This document shows, one piece after another, positions 36,001 to 45,000 of a DNA stretch of 64,000 nt. Position numbers and translations under genes: made by a program. This DNA comes from Paraescarpia echinospica (Eukaryota > Annelida > Polychaeta > Sabellida > Siboglinidae). How positions within the stretch are numbered: the stretch's first letter is position 1; each line of letters begins with the position of its first letter. Where the stretch lies: positions 66,696,612-66,760,611 of the forward strand of contig CM034533.1 in assembly GCA_020002185.1 (NCBI GenBank), read 5' to 3'. The notes under the pieces were generated by a model. It saw only the letters and a list, made by a program, of their open reading frames with translations, did not search any database and was not told the DNA's origin.

Positions 36001-39000
36001 GTGATGTTTGTTGTGATGTTTGTTGTTATGTATGTTGTGATGTATTTTGTGATGTTTGTTGTGATGTATTTTGTGATGTATGTTGTGATGTATGTTGTAA
36101 TGTATGTTGTGATGTATGTTGTGATGTATGTTGTGATGTATGTTGTGATGTATTTTGTGATGTATGTTGTGATGTATGTTGTAATGTATGTTGTGATGTA
36201 TGTTGTGATGTATGTTGTGATGTTTGTTGTGATGTTTGTTGTGATGTTTGTTGTGATGTATGTTATGATGTATGTTGTGATGTATGTTGTGATGTTTGTT
36301 GTGATGTATTTTGTGATGTATACTGTGATGTATTTTGTGATGTATGTTGTGATGTTTGTTGTGATGTATGTTGTGATGTATGTTGTGATGTATGTTGTGA
36401 TGTTTGTTGTGATGTATGTTGTGATGTATGTTGTGATGTATGTTGTGATGTATGTTGTGATGTATGTTGTGATGTATGTTGTAATGTATGTTGTGATGTA
36501 TGTGTTGCCATGTTCCAGTGAGCTCTGGCTGAATGTTCTGGCACTCGTCCTTCTGGGTGTTTCTGTCAGTCTTGCTGTGATTCCAACGTTTGTGAAGATC
36601 ATCAGTGCCGCCAAGTAAGTCCTGCTTCACTGACAGCCCACTTCAGACTGCAGTCTCTCATTACCCTGCTCATTAAATCACTTATAACTTTTTAACTGTT
36701 TTATTTTTTAACATTTATCAGTAGTAAAGGGAGCCAATCTGTTCCTCGGCCCTGAATAAGCCGCCGTAGTAATTTGTAACAGGAAGTCTGCCCTGTTGAA
36801 TGTGGGAAGATGGGAAATTGTTGAACATCAAAGGGTTTGCGGTTAATTCTGCCCGCCTCAGTATTATTGCCAATAAAGCTTGTTTTGAAATTGGATGTTT
36901 TGTTTACCATTTGAAGGTGCTCAGGGGTGTACCTTCCAAATTGTGAATGTTGTTACGGCCTTATTAAACACAATATGGCGGGCAGTGTACCTTCAACATA
37001 GTTATAAGAACATTATAGTAATTAATAAATGAAAAACTAGTAAGAGACTGTCTCCTTTTAGTATGGACGTAGTCTAGGAAGCTTATGTTGGCTCGTGGAC
37101 ACAAACACCTTAAAGTAGGAAGTCAGACACAATAGTTGTGAGCTTCATTCAACAAAAGGAAACTTTTTGGTGTTTGGCATCCAAATGAGTTAATACAAAC
37201 TAGTCAGTGATGAAGGTTTTAGTGTTTCTTATGAGTGGTTCAAGTTATATGTGCATCATCAGATAGTCGATATTATTTCTGTGATACAAAGAGCCCATAT
37301 ACCTGTGTTCGTTGTGTGTGTTGTTGTGTTGTAGGAAGGCTGGACTGGGTGATGGCATGTCTCTCTACTCCTGCACTGCAGGGCTCTGGGGATCCATGTA
37401 CGCTCTAGGGTAGGTTAACTCACTCATCTCCCTTCCTCACTTCACTCCCCCATCCTCTTCCATTCTCTCCTTACCTCCCTCCCTTCTCTGCCACCCCTCC
37501 CTTTTCTCTCTCTGTCTCTCTCCCCTTTCATGCTTCCCTTCGTTATCTCTGCCGCTCTATACTCATTCCTCTATCTCTTTCCCACTCTCCCCTTCTCTAC
37601 CCTCCCCCTTCTCACTGCCCTCTGTTCGTTCCTCCCTCACTCCCCCTTCTCTCTACCTCCCTCCCTCTCTCCCATTTCTCTCTCTCTCCACCCTCTCCCC
37701 CTTTCTCTACCCTCTCTCTTCTCTGCCCCGTCCCTGTGATGTTCTACCATAGCATCCTGCACTGTCATGTTCTACCATAGCACCCTGCCCTGTCATGTTC
37801 TACCATAGCGCCCTGCCCTGTCAAGTTCTACAATGGCATCCTGCCCTGCCATGTTCTACCATAGCACCCTGCCCTGTCATGTTCTACCATATCACCCTGC
37901 CCTGTCATGTTTTACCATGGCATCCTGCCCTGTCATGTTCTACCATAGCACCCTGCCCTGTCGTGGTCTACCGTAGCACCCTGCCCTGTCATGTTCTACA
38001 ATGACACCCTTCCCTGCCATGCTCTACCATAGCACCCTGCCCTGTCATGTTCTACCATAGCATCCTGCCCTGTCATGTTCTACCATGGCATCCTGCCCTG
38101 TCATGTTCTACCATGGCATCCTGTCCTGTCATATTCTACCATAGCACCCTGCCCTGTCATGGTCTACCGTAGCACCCTGCCCTGTCATGGTCTACAATGA
38201 CACCCTTCCCTGTCATGTTCTACCATGGCATCCTGCCCTGTCATGTTCTACCATGTCATCCTGTCCTGTCATGTTTTACCATGGCATCCTGCTCTGTCAT
38301 GTTCTACCATGGCATCCTGTCCTGTCATGTTCTACCATGGCATCCTGCCCTGTCATGTTCTACCATGGCACCCTGCCCTGTCATGTTCTACCATGGCACC
38401 CTGCCCTGTCATGTTCTACCATGGCATCCTGCCTTATCATGTTCTACCATGGCACCCTGCCCTGTCATGTTCTACCATGGCATCCTGCCCTGTCATGTTC
38501 TACCATGGCATCCAGCCCTGTCATGTTCTACCATGGCACCCTTCCCTGTCATGTTCTACCATGGCATCCTGCCCTGTCATGTTCTACCATGGCACCCTGC
38601 CCTGTCATGTTCTACCATGGCATCCTGCCCTGTCATGTTCTACCATGGCATCCTGCCTTGTCATGAATTTGAATTTCTCTTGTCATTGGCCTTCCAAATC
38701 ACAATCTAGTGGTAGTCATCTAAAGAAGTTTGCTAATAGCTAGCTAAATTCAACAAGACAAAAATATAAATTGAGAAACAAATAAAAAGAATAACAGTTT
38801 CAATGATCCAGTCTTCCAGTCTAATGAATCTTTTCTCATACATTCTTCTTCTAGGTGCCATGTCTGTCACAGGTATTGGCGATCATGGCCCTTCAAACTA
38901 CTCAGTTGTTTGTCTTTTGTAGCAGCTCTCCTACGCTCCTTCCAAACCATGTTAACAGACTATTCAGTATTTTTATTCTCTGACATTCTTTGTAATTTCC

Positions 39001-42000
39001 CCTAGATCTTTCCTGTTGTTACAAGATGTTCTAACTATTGCTTTTTCATTATGTGGCCTGTACATTATGCCATACACGTGACATCATGATGTGTCCTAAC
39101 AGAGACTTCCTGGGACCAACCATTGGCGGCGTGTTGTTTGACATCGTGGGATTTGCATGGACCGTCACCTATGTAGCCATTACTTGCTTCGTCATGGTAA
39201 CTACAAACTATTATAATAAAATCTTTATTAAGAATGGTAATTGTACAGTCTTTACAATACTGTTATATTAGTACTTTTATGAAGACTGCGCATTGTGGGC
39301 AAAATATACAAATTGAAAAACAAATCTTTAGAGATAAATATATAAGATATTGTTATATTAGTAGTCATACTGTAAACATCATAGTTTAAAGTACATGTTT
39401 TAAAACCATTTTTTTCTATAATTTTGGTTAAAACGTGTGATGTTTTTTTGGTTACATCCGCATGCCGTATACAGCTAAGACAGCAGACACATCATGATGC
39501 ATTATAAATATTCATATAGTATATGGTGGTAATTTCCACTACAATTCTACCATGGGTTTTCAATAGATAAACTATTGTGTGATGGTTGTGTTTAGCATGG
39601 TCTCTGGTGGTCTCTGCTGTATGGTGTTGGTTGTGTTTAGAATGTTCTGTGATGGTCTCTGCTGTATGGATAATTTTCGGCTTGGGCAAGCATTTGCAGA
39701 ACAAAACACAATATTTAGCTTTACATAACTCTTTAATTTGTGTCAAACTGCATAATATTCAATATGCATAGAGAATATTATACAGGTAATATGTGTGCCA
39801 AATTTCTTTGGGCTAGGTTTAATATAAATTGAGATATACTGTTATGTTCGATTCTAAAAATAAAAAATGTACAAGTAACATAGTAATTTTGAAAAATGAC
39901 ATTTAAATAAATATAAATGTGGACAAATGGATGTTATATAGTATATATAGACAACACAACATATTTTATTTAGTTAAATTGGCTTACGTTTTAACAAAAC
40001 ACGATATCAAGCATGACATAATATGTTATGTATAAATTCACATCATATTTAAAATTCTCAGAGATTATTATACATGCAATAGGTACGCAAGATATTGTTG
40101 GGCTAAGCCGAACAGAAATTGAGCTATATTACACTGCAAATAGTAAAAAGTGTGATGTCAAACATTAAAATAATTATAGACATGCATACCTAATTTGTAA
40201 AATTTCATTTTATTTACAGAAAACTACCCACACACAATCTAATTTTTAACAATCAGTCGATAAACAGAAAAAAAGTAATAATTAGTAGTTTGAAACCACC
40301 CTCCGAATAATAATTATTACAGGTAGCTACTGCTAAACGCTTTGGCAAAAGAAGACGCTAGCCGCCAGCAACCTTAGCAGCCTTGGCTAGTCTGCTACAC
40401 ACGCACGTGACGTCGTGACCTAGAAACGGCATGCCTTGCAACGACCATGAGCGACGTCATGTGCCTGTGGGTCGTTGCATATTTCAGGGGGAGCAGGTTC
40501 TTTGAACGCGGACAATACGCAATTATTCAATAAAGAGTGTATGAATAAAACATTATTTTTCTAATCACACGTGCCGGCTTCGAAAGTCTATCGCGAACAG
40601 GCTGGTCTACCGACTTGCGAAATTTGGCGCCTCCTCAGATCAAAACGTATTTTAACAAGTTTTGCAAGTATCACGTGATTAAGAATTTAATGACTAATCT
40701 AACAGTAGTCTCCCGGCGATCAGACTTTAACTTTTGAAGATACGAACAAAATAAGGAATGCTTGGGCCTTGGCAGTATGTATAGTCGAGGGGCTCCGCGA
40801 AAGGCCGTCGCTCTGGTTTATCCACTTTCGAAGGTCGGCGTCTCCTCAAATCAACGTTTTTAACATTTTTGGCACACACGATTAAGAATTTAATGGCGAC
40901 CGGGATAGGAGTCGAGATAGGGGCACATGAACAATCGAAATGACCGCGTGGCGCGCTCGGGATACGTAGTCGACATCGGGGCGCATGCAGACGATCGAGT
41001 GTCTGCAAGCGCCACGAACTCGTGACGCATCCATTCCCGATTGCGGGATGCGCTCAGTTGGGAACGATCTAACCGCGCGTGTGGCGCGATCGGGATGCGT
41101 TTCGAGATCGGGACGCTCGCAAATTAATAATAATATACACAATCGTGTAACCGTCTGTAGCCACGAGTAGGGTTACGTACAAAATATAGCAGAGCGCCGT
41201 ATAAAAAAGGCAGGGCGTTCTTTTTGCCTTTTTTGGATTGGAAAAGGACTGAAAAAGGAGCATGATCGACGTCATGTGCCGCAAATTCGACCTAGGCAGA
41301 ACACTGTTGGCGATATTTTGAAACAAACATGATTACTCTGCAACAGTATTCGTTTATTTTTGTGGATTTATAACACAGGATTTTAAAATGCGCAAGGCAA
41401 ATTGCTACGAAGTGTCATGGCATATGTGGTACCTCATTACTCATGTCAACCGACGTAAACAGGGACGCGAGAGGAGTGCGCTAACGTAAACCGTTTCGCG
41501 ATCGTTGTCTGGCTGTTCGATAAGCGCTTTGAAGACATGTTGCTGATTAAATGTAGTTGTCACATCGTTAGAACACACATAAGTGTACACATTCCGGTTT
41601 CGAATACAAAACTCGAAGGAATAACAACAGCGTAGGTTACGCTGGCTCAAAGTGATATAGTCCGCGTTTCGTAGTTCTCACAAATTCCGTTGGATGGCGT
41701 CATAATAGTTGAAGAAAATTATCAGTGAAACAACATCAGTGATTATACATTCATAACTCTTAATATGCTATTAATCATGAGAAAAAACAGTCATTTATGT
41801 TGTTGTGTGAGAGGAATTATTTTATCTAAATTGATTATGTATGGTTGTTACAGTGTTGCAAATATTGCACAAATAAATATTGTTGGAAAAGTTAGCCACA
41901 CATTAAAACAGTATTATATAGATGCATAGACCGTAACATTGTGATATTTTAAATATTTAACAGAATGTATTATTTCTCAAAGTTAACTCTGAAATAAAAT

Positions 42001-45000
42001 ATTACTTTTCTGAAGAGAAATGGGCGTCTTTTGTCACTTTAAACAAGAAATGCATCATTTGACATAGAAAATGCATCATTTGACACAGAATTTGCCTTTT
42101 TCTGAAACAGAAAATACATAATTTGAAATTGAATTTGCCTTTTTCTGAAACAGAATTTTGAAACGGAAAATCATTGTCCCTATAGATACATATGTATATT
42201 TACTGTTAATTATTGGTGATTTCAGGGATTCCACATATGACTGTTATTAATTTGCCAGTATACTGTATTATAATGCATAAAGTTAGTATCTGGCCACATA
42301 TTCATACACGTTTTATTATATTTCAAACGAACATATGTGGTTAATTTGGGTTAAATTGGTACTAGTAAGCACACCGGTCAAGTCCTGTGAATCAAAACAG
42401 TAGTCTTGGCAGACTAAAACCATAAATTATCTGTAAAAATCATAATCTTTACACGTAAATGCCCACTGATGCTCGTAATAAAAAACTAGTTTGTAAGTAC
42501 AGGTGTATAAGACATTTATTTGTGAAGTGTGTTGTAATCGCCTGCGCATAACACGACCAAGCGTTGGTGAGTGCTCGTTCCGAGGCTGCACGAATTGTAC
42601 AGGAATTGTACCAGGCCCGGAAAAGAGGAAGAACCATAGGGAGTTTGATGAGTGTGTCGGTCGGCGAATTTACCGACAAAAATATAACGAACGCAATAAA
42701 TTAGTTTAAAAATGTATCTCAAAACACAAGCATAACATTTTCATTTTATAAATAAAACAGTAGTGACTACGGCTAAACCGTAGTACTTGACAGGTATGCT
42801 AGTGTCACGGATTAGCGAGGTCTCCGTACACTAGATGGCTCAGTCTAGTAGGGTTCTTATATATCAAGGTCAACGCATATGAGAAGGAACGGTGATCGTG
42901 AACAAGCAACAAAGAACGAGGGAAATTTAATAAACTTTATTACAAGATATCTTTCTTTTGGTAAATATCTCGATTAACAAAATAAACAGAATAAAGAAAT
43001 CCCGTAACCAAATCTTAATAGAACATAATAAACAATAACACTGAATCTTTCGATTATCAAATTCCACTTCCTTTCTAAGGTGGATTATACCGCTATACGA
43101 CCATACACTAGGCGCCAAGTGTTATCTAAGAATAACTCCCATAATATAAATACACAGTATAAGCTAGTCCTCGCGGACTCTCATTACAGTAATATGTTAC
43201 AACACACACATATACTTATATATATGTGAATACTTCATGGGTAATAATACCTCACTTCAAAACACAGATAACTACCAATCATAATACAGCAAATAATAGA
43301 TACATTCAATCAGAAAATAGACATTGACACTGGGCTAGTCCCATCTCGAATACACACGAACGTTTGTTGAAGTCAACACGCCGAGCTCAGAACACAATTG
43401 GAACGGTGTATCTCGGCCGCACGAGTGATGATGCCGGGCACTTGACGATTGCTGTATTACGTCGCGAATTCTCGAGTCGCGTCCGTTCAATGATCGCACG
43501 GTCGCAAACGATTGCGAAGTCAGTTGAATACGTTCAACTGGAAGACGAAGCCGGGCAATAGACGCTTACCGCCGGCCGCTACGAATTCGATCGAGAGGTT
43601 ATGCTCTGTCGCAAACGATCGAGAAGTCGGATGAACGGGTTCGCGCGAATGACGACGCCTGGCAGTATACGTTTACCGCTGGTCGCTACGAGTCGCATTC
43701 GGTCAAGCTTTCTGACGATATCGCTGTGAGACCGCTGTTCGAGGATGGCCCGTGCTGGGTGATCCCGTCGCGATTATCGCTCATCGACGCAAATACGTTG
43801 GGGCCGACCGGAACGTTGTCTCAAAGTACTGCTGACGTGGCGGCATGGTTTCTTCGAAGTTCGATCGAATAGTCACTCTGGACACTGAATATTACACACA
43901 CACACACACAAAAGCTTGGGTAACCCACGTTAACGATTCCCACCACGCTTTACGACTTTCCTTGCCATTCTCTTGGCAGCAGGGCAACCTGTATCGTTCA
44001 ACCCTGGATCTGTCCCAGTCCTTCGCCAGCGCCCAGATGGCAAAATGCGTACAATAAGCGTTTATATAAGCAGACCTAATTACACATCATATGACAGGTT
44101 TCCATCATTTCTATTGGCTAATGCAATATACTATTCAAACTAGGCATTGTGGAACACCCTCTCTAAAATTACAGTGAAACCACCTGCTTGCCTAGAAACA
44201 CTAGCAACAGAATACCACGCTTCACTGAGCGCATCTGCAACCGAGTTGCTGTAATTACGTAACTAAGGCGGTTGGTTAACAATATGTCTATCTACTGGCT
44301 TGACCTTCCTCATTTATAAAATTAAACCTCAGGAAAGTAGATTTTAATATCCAGAAATAGACGAAATGCTACAGCTAGTAAGTAAATAAATAATTTATTT
44401 CCAATACTATTCAACATTACACGTCACAATATGATCAGTACAATGTTATATGTGGAAAGTGGGTGAACAAAAGTACAGTACTTATCAATAAGTACTGAAA
44501 ACACAATTACATACATAAGCACACACAAGTATTTGGCTCCTAGACAAAAATTTTAACTAAGAAGGCTGTAACTGCACAGTCGCTCTATAAAGACTGGTCT
44601 GCGCAGGGAAAATCACGCCAGGTCAAGGTCAGTATTATGTTAATTAGCCATTCCTCCATTGAGGAGGTTATGCGAATAGATCACGCGTGTACGTCTTGAC
44701 CAATCAAAATTCTCGATCGAATCTAAAATCACGTTTATCACCGCATACAAAAGTCGGAAATACCAAGTCATGCCAACAAGAAAATGAAAAAGCATCAGTG
44801 AAAGCTTGACAAAAAGTGGCCTTGGTGCCTTGCCCTCGAAAGAAAAGTTGGCCTTGGTGCCCTGCCCACTGGCCTTGGTGCCCCCCAAATTTTCCAGATA
44901 CCAAGGTCAAAATGGGTTTGCCCTGAAAAAAAATTTATTCTACCCCTGCAAGTTGTGTTTAGAATGTTCTCTCATTGTTTCTGCTGTATGGTGTTGGTGG

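Noticed and set aside
35391..36630. Long open frames (about 370-386 codons) rich in Cys-Asp-Val or His-Asn
   Set aside because: They are translations of the 12-bp minisatellite and stay open only because 12 is a multiple of 3. The repeat lies inside intron 8 of the transporter gene.
38187..38743. Three overlapping Pro/Cys/His-rich frames of about 160-172 codons
   Set aside because: They are products of the 28-bp minisatellite in intron 10.
42503..42709. Small Cys-containing 68-codon frame as a zinc-binding protein
   Set aside because: Cysteine spacing fits no finger type I know, it starts with a non-ATG or unsupported context, and it lies in an intronic block.
42780..44100. LTR of a retrotransposon beginning TGTCACGG near 42805
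   Set aside because: No second matching LTR, primer-binding site or coding sequence could be found beside it.
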